From contig SNVD02004500.1 in the NCBI GenBank assembly GCA_013180625.2, positions 1-64,000 of the forward strand: a DNA stretch of 64,000 bases, read 5' to 3'. This DNA is from Boswellia sacra (taxonomy: Eukaryota; Streptophyta; Magnoliopsida; Sapindales; Burseraceae). Of this stretch, positions 1 to 11,553 are shown one piece after another (position 1 is the stretch's first letter; the number at the start of each line of letters is the position of its first letter). The position numbers and the translations under genes are program-made. The notes below the pieces were generated by a model. It ran no database searches, was not told the DNA's origin, and worked only from the letters and a program-made list of their open reading frames with translations.

Positions 1-778
1 GCAATCATAAGCATCAGATATGAGAAAATACAAGCAACTTCAATTAGAGAATTGGATAACAATTTCTTACACAATCAACTCACAATATCCATATCAAGGG
101 CTGTGAAATCACCCTCAACCAATTCAGATTTAGTTACACATATTCAATCAGAATAACAAATACAATACAGAGAAATTCCAGAATGGAAAAGGAAAGAAAG
201 AACTTAGCAAATTCTTTGAAAATCTTCTTTGTAGATGAATCTTCTTGGAATTGTAGGTCCTCCTCTTTCAAAATCTTCTTTCTCCTTCAAGAACTCCAAG
301 GGATGAGAGAAATCCAGAAATGCAGCCTCCTCCCACGTTTTCCCTTCTTCAAGTTATGAAATAAAACCCTAAAATGTGTTTAAATACTCTGCTACAGTAA
401 CGTGCTACAGTATCCCGTATTATACATGCTACAGTGATGTGTGGAATTACATTTCTACACTTCTCACACTGTTTTGATTACAAGTTTCGGTACACTGAAT
501 GGATTCATAAACCGTAAATTTCTCCAAAAAGTAGACTTCGAGAGCTTTTCAACGGTATATGATATGTCATCGGGTTCATAGTATATCAATACAATAAAAT
601 CCGAGAAGATGGTTGACTAGCAGAGGTGAAAATGAAGGGTTTTACTCCATTTTTGTGCAAGTTGCTCCAAAACTCCTACAAACATCAAAACCATACAAAA
701 ACATAAAAATACCAAGGAATATAGCAAAGAAACATGGACGAATTGATATGAAAATGATATATAAATAGACACTTATCA
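1..778 (-). repeat. Athila/Tat-type gypsy LTR fragment, cut by window edge
   Basis: This stretch matches the LTR of element G piece by piece: position 1 corresponds to about 51482, and the end at 778 corresponds to 53639. Both copies end in TATCA on the plus strand, which reads as TGATA at the start of the LTR on the minus strand. It lacks the solo-LTR insertion present in the right-hand copy, so it shows the uninterrupted arrangement (GTTATGAAATAAAACC). About 650 bases of the LTR lie beyond the left edge. The right flank is Tat LTR sequence, so this LTR probably inserted into, or was joined to, a Tat element. Confidence 0.85.
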
Positions 779-1316
779 GTTATGAATGATATGAATGTGA
801 TATTTTGAAGAGTTTAAAAGTAAAATTACTTTATTTATTTGTTGAATAACAAATTGATTTAATCTTATCCCCTATCCCCCATGTTTGAAAGGAAATCTAA
901 TCTATTCTTCTCCTTCTTTCTTTGTTTGGATATTCAACTACTATTGATTGAAAGTCACCTTATTTGGTTAATAAAGATAAAATTGGAAATGTGTGCATAA
1001 ATGAACCACTTAAGCAAACTGTATAACAACATAAACTATTTTTATTTGGTATAACCTTGTAAAGGTCGGATTTTGATTCAAGCAAGGTTAATGGCTCATA
1101 TCTAACTTTTCAAATCCATCTCTGAATGGATGAGGCTAGTTTAGGTCCTAAAATGAGGGATCAAAATGCCCCATTCATTTCTAATTGAATAACTAGGTGG
1201 CGACTCCATTCTCCAAACGTGCCCATGCCTCATTTATGCTTCCTTAAGTCTTGAAAAAGGCTTTGACACAATTTCATGGTCGCAAACACTCTGATGGAAT
1301 AAAAGCCCTGTTTACA
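779..1316 (+). repeat. Tat/Ogre-like LTR, 3' end only
   Basis: The sequence aligns with the last part of the LTRs at 11554-13069 and 26584-28587. Shared marks are the CCCCCATGTTTGAAAGGAAAT block, the GGTGGCGACTCCATTCTCC block and the end at AAAAGCCCTGTTTACA. No primer-binding site follows; the sequence changes at once to unrelated DUF1985-like sequence. It is therefore best read as the outer end of a downstream LTR whose element lay to the left and was replaced by the LTR fragment at 1-778. Confidence 0.75.
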
Positions 1317-2978
1317 CATGGTGCTTGTACTGTTGCAACGTGAAATAAATATTTAAGTTTGTACTAACAAGGGAATTGTTTATCATGTAGGGAAGGCCAT
1401 TAGATTCTCAACATACGAGTTTTCCTTAATCACAGGCCTGAAGTTCGGTTCGAAGCCTGCTTTCAAGAAGAACCTAAACATCACTTGAGGGATAAGTATT
1501 TCAAGGATTTTTTTAGCAAGGGAAAGCCTATGAAGATTATAGATTTCAAGGCCTAGATCGAGTCTGTGGACTTCACAAAGATGAGGTCTTTGGATATGAA
1601 GTTGACTACATATTAGGTATTAAAGCGTCTTTTATTGGGCTGACTAAAAACAGGTTCAATTAATTTGGATTATCTTGAATTGGTTGATGATCTGGATAAG
1701 TTCAAGGACTATCCTTAGGGTACACCTGCATGGAGGGAGAAGTATCACGGTCTAAGGACTGGCATACTAGAATAAGTATCAACAAAGGATGTTGGCATAG
1801 GAATCACACACCAAGGGTAAATATAACCTTTATCGATGCACATACAGTATCCAGGTACTTGAACAAACTACTTTTCTTTTTCAAAACGTGTACTTAGTTA
1901 TCAGTTATTTACATGACGTAAAATATGTGGCTTTTGTTGATTTAGATTTGTTTGTATAAGGCGATTCCATTTATGGGGTCCTTGTACGCATTAAAGGGTG
2001 TGGCTTTTGAAGGCAAGATCCCACATATTTTAAGGTGGACTAGTGTGGATAGACTCATCACCTAAGCCGAGGTGAGGAGGGACTTGTTTGTTGTAACTCG
2101 TCAAGTAAGGAAGTTAGACTCAAACATTCACTTTTAGCAAAGGTTTCCTACACAATGCCTTTAATGAATATTTTTGTTTGTGTTTTTCCGCTAGGGGGAT
2201 CCTTCTAGTGTAAGCCTTTGTCCAAAGGCTGCAGAGCAGGGTAGCGACTTATATATAGAGGATCGGTGCTGGATCAATAGCCCAGGAGACCCACTTGTTG
2301 GGTAGGCCAAGGCCAATGAGTTACCACTGGTAGTCACTAAAAAGGCCAATAAGAAAGACAAGGAGAAGTAACCATGCCAATTGATGGTGAGGATCCCACC
2401 CCGGGAGCGCAGGAGGAAGCTTCTGACGCTCGTTTTGGGCATATAGAGGGCCAGGTCAGTATATGTTTTTGCAATGATTATACGAGTTAACGAATTTAAA
2501 TTTACATGGGTTTTTGTTTTAGCTACAATAATGATGTTTCCTATGCCATATAGGCAGCTTTTGATTCTGCTATACCCTGGTCTCTCCTAGATGCTATTCG
2601 CCACGAGATTGTAGTCCATCGTGCAGAGATAGCCACTACCCTTGCCGACAACCTTAAAACGATCTAGGCTTTACACGACTGTGATGCAGTTGATATATAG
2701 GCATTATGAGATGAGGTGCATCAGTTGCAAAATGAAGTACGTTAGGTCAGAGATGAGTTAGCCGTGTATGCTGAGGCAGAGAATGTTGAGGTAAAACTTT
2801 TCTTTAGCTTATATATCACGGTGTCCTTCCTTTTTAATAATTACATTATAATTTTTAATTTGTGCCAAAGGAAGTGATGCACTCAGCGCCCATGCCTCAA
2901 AACCATGCCCAACCAAATTCAAAGAAGCACAGTACTCTTTGGTGATGGACGAGATGGTGCGTTTGTCATAGGATAATA
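1317..2978 (+). pseudogene. Decayed DUF1985-type gene
   Basis: From about 1391, just after an AG splice-acceptor-like site, the translation reads RFSTYEFSLITGLKFG, typical of the start of DUF1985 domains. Conceptual translation continues through LVDDLDKFKDYP (about 1680-1715) and IPHILRW (about 2015-2035), all hallmarks of that domain, but with several stops. The sequence from about 2520 to 2790 reads like a coiled coil with stops. In plants DUF1985 often accompanies Ulp1-like peptidase genes carried by Mutator-like elements. No peptidase part is visible here, and copia element C1 cuts the right side at 2979. The domain call rests on remembered motifs; the exact exon layout is uncertain. Confidence 0.6.
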
Positions 2979-4824
2979 TGTTGACCCAGGTATGGCAACC
3001 CAAGAGGGGGGGTGAATTGGGTTTTTATTTATCAAAACGGATTTGTAAAACTTTTATTTGAAAATCAAAATTATTTAACTCTTTCTTTGAGAATAAAGGT
3101 GAAGAAGATGAAAATAAAATGCAATCAAGAGAATAGCAATAAAGGACAATCACAAGTGCAAGTAAATGTAAAGAGGATAGGGATAGAGAGAGTGCAAACT
3201 CGATGTACGTGGTTCGGCAAACCTTGCCTACGTCCAAGCGGATCCTAGCTCCAACAGCTAGCTTTCACTAAGTTGTAGAAATCTTTACAACTTGATGGAT
3301 GAACAACCCACCAAGACTTTTCGTACCCAAACCCTTGATAACACTCACACAAGAGTTCTTCTTGATGAACAACCTCACCAAGGCAACTTCCTTCAACCCT
3401 TGGTAACACCACACCAAGAGTTCTTCTGATGAACAACCTCACCAAGGCAACTTCTTTCAACCCTTGATAACACTACACCAAGAGTTCTTCTTGATGAACA
3501 ACCTCACCAAGGCAAATTCCTTCAACTCTCGATAACACCACAACCAAGAGTTCTCTCAAGCGATAAAACCATATCATTTACAAGAATATCTCCACTTCAC
3601 CACAATACAAGAACAAAGAGAATTTTTACAACAAAAGTACAACTCTCTTCAAAGAGTAGATACAAAAAATATAAAAGCTTCTCTTAACTTATATTTCCCC
3701 TCTTGTTGTTTTTTTTTGTTTTGTTTTTTTTGCTTTGCTAGGATGCTTCTCTTGCTCTTTCTTGAATGCAGGGAGAAGGGCTCCTTTTATAGGCAAATGA
3801 GATGAACTTGAGCAAGTGAAGACACCATCTCCAAATTTTCTGCCCACCATAAAAACCATAATCTTGTCTGCCATTTTTGTCAATGTTCCGTTTGAAATTG
3901 GAAAATCTGTTAAACATAAAAGATCTGCATATTTGAATAAGCTTTCCAACGCATTAAGAACCAAGTCATTTGGATATCTTTAAGCTCTAAGATATATGGC
4001 CACACAAAACACCATTTGGTGCTCATGTGACTTGATTTTTCTTTCTTGTGTCAGTCCACCAAATTGAATGATAATTTTGTCAGCCTTCCGTTTGAAATTT
4101 GAATTTCTTCAAAACATAAAAGATCTGAATATTTGAATAAGCTTTCCAAAACATTAAGAATCAAAGCATTTGGATATCTCTATCTTAAGATATGGCCAAA
4201 ACAACATTCGGTGCTCATGTGAGTTGATTTTTCTTCTCTGTGTCAATCCACGGAATTTGCATGTCAATTATGTCAGCCTTCCATTGGCAATTTGAATTTC
4301 ATTCAAAACATATGAAATGTTTTTCATGAAAGTCTCTTCAAAGCCTAAGTAATTACAGTCATTTGTTGTTTCCTAGCTCAGATATGTCCAAAGGAGGGTA
4401 TTCAGTGTCTTGGTCAGCTGCTTCCATTTGTCTTTCAAATTGCATGATGATTTGGACAACCTTGCACTTGAAATTTGAATTTCTTTAAAACATATGAAAT
4501 GTTATAAATTGAGCAAGCTTTCCAAAGGCTTAAGAATCACATCATTTGGACATTTTTAGAGATATATATGACCAATTGATTGAACATTGCTCATGTGTCA
4601 TATTCCTTGAGTCAATCATTGAGTCAATCCTTGTTCTTAAACTTTGGTGCCTTTAACATGTAGTCTTCTCCTTAGCTTCAACACTTCATTTTAATAAGCC
4701 TCTTCTTGATTTTAAAATTATTTCAATGATCTTACTCTTGCAAATAAATAAACATGTTAGTAAATCTCAATTAATCAATATGTATTGTTATCATCAAAAT
4801 TATCATGTAGCCTTAGGGCTAACA
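2979..4824 (-). repeat. C1 3' LTR
   Basis: On the plus strand it starts TGTTGACCCAGGTATGGCAA and ends CCTTAGGGCTAACA, so on the minus strand it runs TGTTAGCC to GGTCAACA with the usual TG/CA ends. It holds four copies of a 65-base repeat (starts 3298, 3364, 3428, 3493) and four degenerate units of roughly 185-200 bases around 3890-4620. A minus-strand TATA-like CTATAAAAGG lies at 3783-3792. Length is 1846 bases against 1645 for its partner; part of the difference is repeat copy number. Confidence 0.93.
3298..3560. repeat. 65-base tandem repeat in the copia LTR, four copies
   Basis: Each unit begins GATGAACAACCTCACCAAGG and ends near ACCACACCAAGAGTTCTTCTT. The same array has two copies in the partner LTR and six and three in the LTRs of C2. 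Confidence 0.9.
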
Positions 4825-5025
4825 ATCTCCCCCTTTTTGATGATGACAAACCATTGATTGCTTTAAAATATAATCTAAAATCAAGAAGGAAAATAAAATC
4901 AACAATAAGCAAAAAGAATGGCACTTGTTATGAATATAAGCAATCCAACTATTTCTCCCCCTTTTGTTATCATCAAAAAATGTAATCAAATTAACTACTT
5001 CCCCTAAATATATTCTCCCCCTTAA
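4825..5025 (-). promoter_or_regulatory. Polypurine tract of C1, with two extra tract-like copies
   Basis: Immediately inside the 3' LTR the minus strand reads AAAAAGGGGGAGAT, a normal primer for plus-strand DNA synthesis. Similar GGGGGAGA runs appear on the minus strand again near 4953-4963 and 5013-5022. C2 has the same three runs near 38460, 38590 and 38650, so the triplication is an inherited family property. Confidence 0.8.
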
Positions 5026-5064
5026 CATATGCTACCATTCAAAGATTATTATATTAAAGCAAAA

Positions 5065-6204
5065 TTAAGACATATCCAACATGCCTAATTCTCTTCTAAT
5101 TATGCAAAATCTATCTTGACTAAGGGGTTTAGTAAATATATCGGCTAATTGTTTATCGGTGGGAACAAATTCTAACGAAATATTTCCTTTTTGAACATGA
5201 TCTCTAATAAAATGATGTCTAATCTCTATATGCTTAGTCCTAGAGTGTTGTATGGGATTTTTTGAAATGTTGATGGCATTTGTATTGTCACATTTGATGG
5301 GAATATGATCAAATACCACACCATAATCTTTTAAAATTTGTTTCATCCAAAGAGATTGTGCACAACAACTTCCTACTGCAATATACTCGGCTTCCGCGGT
5401 TGATAAAGCAACAGAATTTTGTTTTCTACTAAACCATGATACTAATGCATGTCCTAGAAAATGGCAAGAGCCACTAGTGCTCTTTCTATCAAGAAGACTT
5501 TCAGCAAAGTCCGCATCGGAATAACTAATTAGATCAAAATTATCACACTTAGGATACCAAAGACCTAGATTTATGGTTCCAAGAAGATATCTAAATATCC
5601 TTTTGACAGCCTTAAGGCGAGATTCTTTTGGACAAGATTGAAATCTAGCACACATACACACACTAAACATAATATCAGGTCTACTAGCAGTTAAATACAA
5701 AAGAGAGCCAATCATACCTCGATATTTTGTTACCTCAACATCTTTTCGTTTCTCATCTTTGTCAAGCTTGGTTAATGTACCCATAGGTGTGTTATATGTC
5801 CTTGAATTATCCATGCCAAACTTCTTGAGAAGATCTCGTGTGTATTTAGCTTGATTTATGAAGATCCCATCCATTGATTGCTTGATTTGAAGTCCAAGGA
5901 AGAAATTTAATTCTCCCATTAAGCTCATTTCAAATTCTTGTTGCATACACTTGAAAAATTCTTCACACATAGAAATATTAGTAGCACCAAATATAATATC
6001 ATCAACATAGATTTGAACAATTAATAAATCATTATTTTTTGTTTTAAAAAAAAGATTAGTATCAACTTTTTTTATTTCAAAACCATTATCAATGAGAAAT
6101 TTGCTCAATCTATCATACCATGCTCTTGGTGCTTGTTTCAAGCCATAAAGTGCCTTTTTGAGTTTGAAAATATGGTTTGGAAAAATCATGATTTTGAAAA
6201 CCAA
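5065..6204 (-). pseudogene. C1 pol: C-terminal reverse transcriptase and RNase H
   Basis: This open stretch of 379 codons starts inside the RT domain (KLKKALYGLKQAPRAWYDRL) and contains the catalytic YVDD motif at about 5998-6009. It ends with copia RNase H: SDADFAE, the STAEAEY block, then KHIEIRHHFIRDHV and FTKPL near the C-terminus. It makes the element's DNA copy and removes the RNA template inside the virus-like particle. The methionine at 6204 is not a natural start; a frameshift near 6190 separates it from the upstream RT half. The active-site residues I can see are present, so this part decayed little. Confidence 0.9.
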
Positions 6205-7084
6205 GAGTTTTCTCTACATATACTTCCTCCATAATGTAACCATTTAAAAATGCACTTTTGACATCCATTTGGTATAATGTAAAATTTTTAAAACATGCAA
6301 ATGCACACAACATTCTAATGGATTCTAATCTAGCAACCGGTGCAAAAGTTTCCTCATAATCAATACCTTCTTCTTGATTGTATCCTTGAGCAACAAGTTT
6401 AGCTTTGTTTCTAATAATGGTGCCATTTTCATCTACTTTATTTCTAAAAATCCATTTAGTGCCTATAATAGAATAATTTTTGGGTCTAGGGACTAATTCC
6501 CAAAATTGATTTCTTTCAAATTGGTTCAATTCTTCTTGCATAGCCAAAATCCAACTTTTGTCATTTTCGGCTTCTTTAAAAGTTTTTGGTTCAAATTGAG
6601 AGACAAATGCAAAATGATTACAAAAGTTTCTAAAAGAAGATCTAGTTCTCATACCTTGTGCTGGTTCACCAATAATAAGATCTTTAGGGTGAGCTTTTGC
6701 ATACCTCAATTCCTTTGGTAATTCTTGGAAAGAATCATTTACTTTCTCAAGCTTTTCTTGTTGAAGTTGTAAATCATCTTGACTCTTTTCATCAAGCCTT
6801 GATTCCTTGATTTGCCTTTCTACTTCAACAATATCATCATCCAAATTCTTTGAAGAAATAACATTAGTTTCATCAAATTCAACATGCATAGATTCTTCAA
6901 TAGTAAGAGTCTTTTTGTTAAAAACTCTATATGCTTTACTATGTTTGGAGTAGCCCACAAAAATTCCAACATCGGCTTTTGCATCAAATTTTCCAAGGTT
7001 ATCCTTAGTGTTTAAAATAAAACATTTACATCCAAAAACTTTAAAAAAATCCAATGTTGGGTTTTCTTCCTTTCCAAAGTTCAT
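6113..7084 (-). pseudogene. C1 pol: integrase C-terminus and N-terminal reverse transcriptase
   Basis: The N-terminal part reads FGCKCFILNTKDNLGKFDAK and GIFVGYSKHSKAYRVFNKK, the usual C-terminal integrase block of copia elements. An acidic linker follows, then the RT entry WILAMQEELNQFERNQFWEL, KWIFRNKVDENG, KLVAQGYNQEEGIDYEETFA and QMDVKSAFLNG, whose Asp is one of the catalytic acids. The frame is lost after VYVEK..GF near 6190, where the downstream ORF takes over in another frame. Overlap with its neighbours is the trace of frameshifts, not true overlapping genes. Confidence 0.9.
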
Positions 7085-7709
7085 AAGGAGTTTTCTTTAT
7101 TAAAGCTCTAATATGTACTCTATTGATTATAAAGCATGCGGTATTAACGGCTTCGGCCCAAAAATATTTTGGCAAATTAGTTTCAAGCAACATGGTCCTA
7201 GCCATTTCTTGGATAGTCCTATTTTTCCTCTCAACAACACCATTTTGTTGTGGAGTTCTAGGTGCGGAAAAATTATGTTCAAAACCATTTTCACCACAAA
7301 GATTTTCAAATGTAACATTATCTACTTCACCACCATGATCACTCCTAATGGACACAATAGAATATCCTTTTTGATTTTGGACTCTTTTTGCAAATTTTGA
7401 AAACGCTTGTATGGCCTCATTTTTAGTTTTCAAGAATAATACCCAAGTGAATCTTGAATAATCATCCACAATAACAAAAACATAATACTTTCCACCAAGG
7501 CTTTGAGTTCTTGATGGTCCACATAAATCCAAATGAAGTAATTGTAGAGGTTTATTTGTTGAAATAAATTTCTTTTGTTTAAAAGACGTTCTCACTTGTT
7601 TTCCAAATTGACAAGCATCACAAATCTTATCCTTTTCAAATTTTATTTTTGGAAGACCATTAACTAAATAATTTTTAGAAATTTTTTGAAATTTTGTCCA
7701 TGCTAGCAT
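7041..7709 (-). pseudogene. C1 pol: integrase core
   Basis: The 222 codons carry the zinc-binding end CDACQFGKQ and the catalytic core: LHLDLCGPSRTQSLGGKYY with the first Asp, SDHGGEV with the second, and TPQQNGVVERKNRT with the Glu. The enzyme inserts the element's DNA into the chromosome. The frame is disrupted near 7690, just downstream of the HRRLGHAS block in the neighbouring segment, and again near 7060. The D,D,E residues are all visible. Confidence 0.92.
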
Positions 7710-8110
7710 GACCTAATCTTCTATGCCCATAACCAAGCATCTCATTACAATGAAAAAAATTTTCTACATGCTTATTAACATCAATATCAATTGTATAAAT
7801 ATTACCACATCTATTACCAACAAATAATGTCTCACTGTTGCTAATATCCTTAATCACACATCTATTAGGCTCAAAAGCAACAAAATATCCCGTATCACAC
7901 AATTGACTAATGCTAATCAAATCATGTTCCAAACCACTAAGAAACAAAATATTTTCAATAATAGGTGAAGGGTTAGCAATATCACTATGTACGATTACCA
8001 TTCCTTTGGCATTATCATTGGAGGTCACATATCCTCCTTTCCTGATGATCAATCTTTATAACTTAGAGACATCTTCGGTCATATGCCTTGAGCATCCACT
8101 ATCATAAGTA
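7675..8110 (-). pseudogene. C1 pol: protease and pre-integrase segment
   Basis: Translation from about 8105 gives CSRHMTED, the stretch just after the retropepsin active site that copia elements share. It continues through a beta-rich protease body (LEHDLISISQLCDTGYFVAF) to the zinc-finger entry of integrase with HRRLGHAS. The active-site start near 8105 is in a damaged stretch joined to gag, so the DSG triad cannot be read with certainty in one frame. C2 has the same segment in better condition at 39620-40381. Confidence 0.8.
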
Positions 8111-8196
8111 CCACTGGTTGCCACTCCTTTGTCTCTACAATCAACGTTTCAAGGAGTAACTTTTTGGTACCACAAGTCTTGGTCCTTGGGGGTTAG

Positions 8197-9853
8197 TTAT
8201 GGTCCTTTTTGGAATCCATATTTGTTCAAATTAGGATTTCTCTTAATGTAACAAGAATGCATTTTGTGTCCTTTTCTTCCACAATAATTACATGAATGAT
8301 TAGGATTATTCATAGAAGATGCATAAACAAAATAGTTTTTAAAATACTTTTGATTTTTATGAGTTTTATATCCTAACCCTCTTTTATCAAAAACACACCT
8401 TTGGTTTTGTAACATAAAATTCAAATTTTTTGTGCCTTTTGTAAAACTATCAACAATATTTCTTAAGTCATTATTTTCCTTTTTCAAAATAACATTTTCT
8501 TTCTCTAATTTATCAAAATCCTTTTGTTTTAAAATCTCATTTTCAGTTTTTAATAAATGTATTTGATTTTCCAAACTTTCAAAAATCTTTTTGCTTTAAA
8601 ATTTCATTTTCATTTTCTAAAGCTTCATTTATTTCCACCAACTCTTCTAATTGAGATAACATGATTTTGACTTCTTTTTGAAAGCATTGATTTTTGAATT
8701 TTGTTTATCAACTTGCACATGTAAATTTTGGAATGCTTCAAGTAATTCATCATATGAAAGATTAGGATCATAGTTTAGAATACTTACCTCATCTTCACTT
8801 AAAGCCATGAAGCACATGTTTGCCACTTCGCAATCTTCTTCTTCGGTGGAGCTAGCTTCACTATCATCCCAATTTGTGGCTTTCATTGCTTGGATTTCTT
8901 GTTTTGACTCTTGAAGTAAGGACAATCCATCTTTACATGTCCCGGTTTCTTGCACTCATAGCAAATGACTTGATCATTTTTCTTATCTGCTTTGAGCTCC
9001 TTTGCCTTTGTACTCCCTTCTAGAGTTCATCTTGAATCCTTGGTTTCTTCTAATCATCCTTTAGCTTTCTTGTGATGTGAATGCAAGATCTTCATCATCT
9101 CCTTCATCGTTGGATCATCATTTCTTTTGTTGAAGATTTGAAAGCGATATTTTTCTTGCTTGAAATCTTCTTTCTTTCTCCTTCAGGTGATTATCTGACT
9201 CAGGAGAGAACCCATAGTTCTTCTAATGGTAGTCTTGGTGAAGGTCCTTGCTTCTTGGAATGCCGTCATTTGGCCTCCCAAGATTTTGGTAGACACCTAA
9301 GAATCTTCTCACACCCATTTCAAACAGTAGAATAAGATTTACCAAGAGATTTCAATCTATTAATAATATCCGTAAATCTAGTAACATTTCATGAAATTGA
9401 TTCATTCGATTCATCTTAAAAAGCTCATAACTATGAACTAGCATACTAATTTTGGATTCTTTAACTTGACTAGTTTCTTCATGAGTTACTTCAAGTGTGT
9501 GCCCTATTTCTCTGTGCCGTAGAACAAGTAGATCATTCTGATTAAATCATTTCGATCTAGAGCGACAATATTACACACATTCATAGCCTAGCATTCAACT
9601 CAATTTCCTTTGTCGTATCATCTTCCACAAAAACTCTTCAGGTCTGTTAAGCACATGCTTTCTCCATTGTGTAGTTTCAATTTTGTGTAGGAACAAAAGG
9701 TCCTTCCAAAACAATAGACCACAAATCATAATCAAAAGATTTCAAGAAAATACTTATTCTAGTTTTCCAATAAGAGTAATCACTTCCATCAAAAAATGGA
9801 GGTCTAGAGATAGAAAGTCCCTCAACATATGAAGTTGAATTAAAAGTTGTCAT
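8197..9853 (-). pseudogene. C1 gag, heavily frameshifted
   Basis: The likely start is the ATG at 9853, five codons into MTTFNSTSYVEGLS, matching the gag start of C2 at 42136. Readable pieces include SISRPPFF, the acidic stretch around 8647-8955 and a coiled-coil segment near 8450-8574. The zinc-knuckle-like CNYCGRKGHKMHSC follows near 8245-8300. Many small indels between 8960 and 9850 break the frame, more than in C2. Gag would form the particle shell and bind the element's RNA. Confidence 0.85.
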
Positions 9854-9894
9854 AGCTCAAAAATCGATTAAGATTTAAAAAATTGAGCAACCTT

Positions 9895-9906
9895 GCTCTG
9901 ATACCA
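9895..9906 (-). promoter_or_regulatory. C1 primer-binding site, initiator tRNA-Met
   Basis: The minus strand reads TGGTATCAGAGC two bases inside the 5' LTR, complementary to the 3' end of plant initiator methionine tRNA. This primes first-strand DNA synthesis. Confidence 0.93.
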
Positions 9907-9908
9907 CT

Positions 9909-11553
9909 TGTTGACCCCGGTATGACAACCCAAGAGGGGGGGTGAATTGGGTTTTATTTATCAAAACGAATTTATAAAAATTTTCTTGAAAGATAAAAAT
10001 TATTTCACTTTTTCTTTTGAGAATAGAAGTGAAGAAGATGAAAATAGAAGTTATCTAAGAAGCAATCAAGAGAATAGCAATAATAAATAATCTCAAGTGC
10101 AAGTAAATGTAAAGAGTATAGGGATAGAGAGAGTGCAAACTCAATTTACGTGGTTCGGAAAACCTTGCCTACGTCCACGGGCTCCTAGCTCCTCCACAAG
10201 CTAGGCTTTCCACTAAGTTGTAGAATACTTTACAACTTGCTTGATGAACAACTTCACCAAGACTTTTTTCCTTCAACTCTTGATAACACCACACCAAGAG
10301 TTCTTCTTGATGAACAACCTCACCACGGAAAGAGTTCTCTCAAGGATATCTTTTATCCTTTACAAGAAGATCTCACTCTCACACAATATAAGAACAAAGA
10401 AAAGTTTTTACAACAAAAGTACAACTCTCTTCAAAGAGTAGATAAAGAATATAAAAGCTCTATAAACTTGATATTTCTCTTGGCTTTTTGGTTGATAAAA
10501 TGCTTGTCTTGCACTTATTGAATGCATGGGAGAATGGCTCCTTTTATAGGCAAATGAGATGAACTTATTCAAGTGAAGACACCAACTCCAAATTTTCTGC
10601 CCACTATAAAAACTATAATCTTGTCTGCCATTTTTGTCAATGTTCTGTTTGAAATTTGAAAATCTGTAAAACATAAAAGATTTGCAAATTTGAATAAGCT
10701 TTCCAACGCATTCAAGAACCAAGTCTTTGGATATCTGTAGCTCAAGATATGGCCAAAACACCATTGGTGCTCAAGTGGACTTGATTTTTCCTCATGTGTT
10801 GTCCCCTGACTTGAATGATAATTCTGGCAGCCTTCCATTTGAAATTTGAATTTCTTCAAAACATAAAAGATCTTATAATTTGAATAAGATTCCAAAACAT
10901 TAAGAATCAAAGCAATTGGTATCTGTATCTTAAGATATGGCCAAAAAACCATTCGGTGCTCATGTGAGTTGATTTTTCTTCTCTGTGTCAGTCCACCGAT
11001 TGCATGTCAATTATGTCAGCCTTCCATTTGAAATTTGAATTTCTTCAAAACATATGAAATGTGCCCATTAAGTCATCTTTCTAATGCCATAAGAATCAAG
11101 TCATTTTGATTTTTCTAGCTCAAGATATGTCCAAAAGAGTATTCGGTGCTCATGTCAGCTGCTTCCATTTGTCTTTCACTTGCATGATGATTTGGACGAT
11201 CTTGCACTTAAAATTTGAATTTCTTTAAAACATATGAAATGTTATAAATTGAGTAAGTTTTCCAAAGGCTCAAGAATCACATTATTTGGACATTTGTAGA
11301 GAAATATATGACCAATTGATAGAACATTGCTCATATATCACATTCCTTGAATCAAACCCTTGTACTTAAACTTTGATGCCTTTAACATGTAGTCTTCTCC
11401 TAAGCTTCAACACTTCATTTTAATAAACCCCTTCTTGATTTTATAATTATTTCAATAATCTTATTCTTGCACATAAATAAATATATTAGTAAATCTTAAT
11501 GAATCAATGTGTATTGTTATCATCAAAATTATCATATAGCCTTAGGGCTAACA
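9909..11553 (-). repeat. C1 5' LTR
   Basis: Same boundaries as the partner (TGTTGACC to GGGCTAACA on the plus strand). It carries only two of the 65-base units (starts 10243 and 10309) and four roughly 185-base degenerate units between about 10640 and 11350. The minus-strand TATA-like CTATAAAAGG at 10540-10549 marks the likely promoter. The right flank begins ATTTTCACTCC, which is position 399 of the Tat LTR at 19502. Confidence 0.92.

Larger units (their letters stand above)
2979..11553 (-). mobile_element. Ty1/copia retrotransposon C1, SIRE-like, near full length
   Basis: Two long LTRs (2979-4824 and 9909-11553) enclose gag, protease, integrase, reverse transcriptase and RNase H in copia order on the minus strand. 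The primer site fits initiator methionine tRNA and a purine tract precedes the 3' LTR. The RT motif YVDDIIFGATN and the wording around CEEFFKCMQQEFEMSLMG point to the SIRE/Maximus lineage; no envelope-like ORF follows RNase H. The reading frame is broken by several frameshifts, so this copy is not autonomous now. The 5-base flanks (TAATA left, ATTTT right) do not match, so no target duplication is visible. Confidence 0.92.

Noticed and set aside
779..2978. DUF1985 region as the extra ORF1 of an Ogre element
   Set aside because: The Tat LTR at 779-1316 has no primer site after it, and the leaders of A and B contain nothing like DUF1985.
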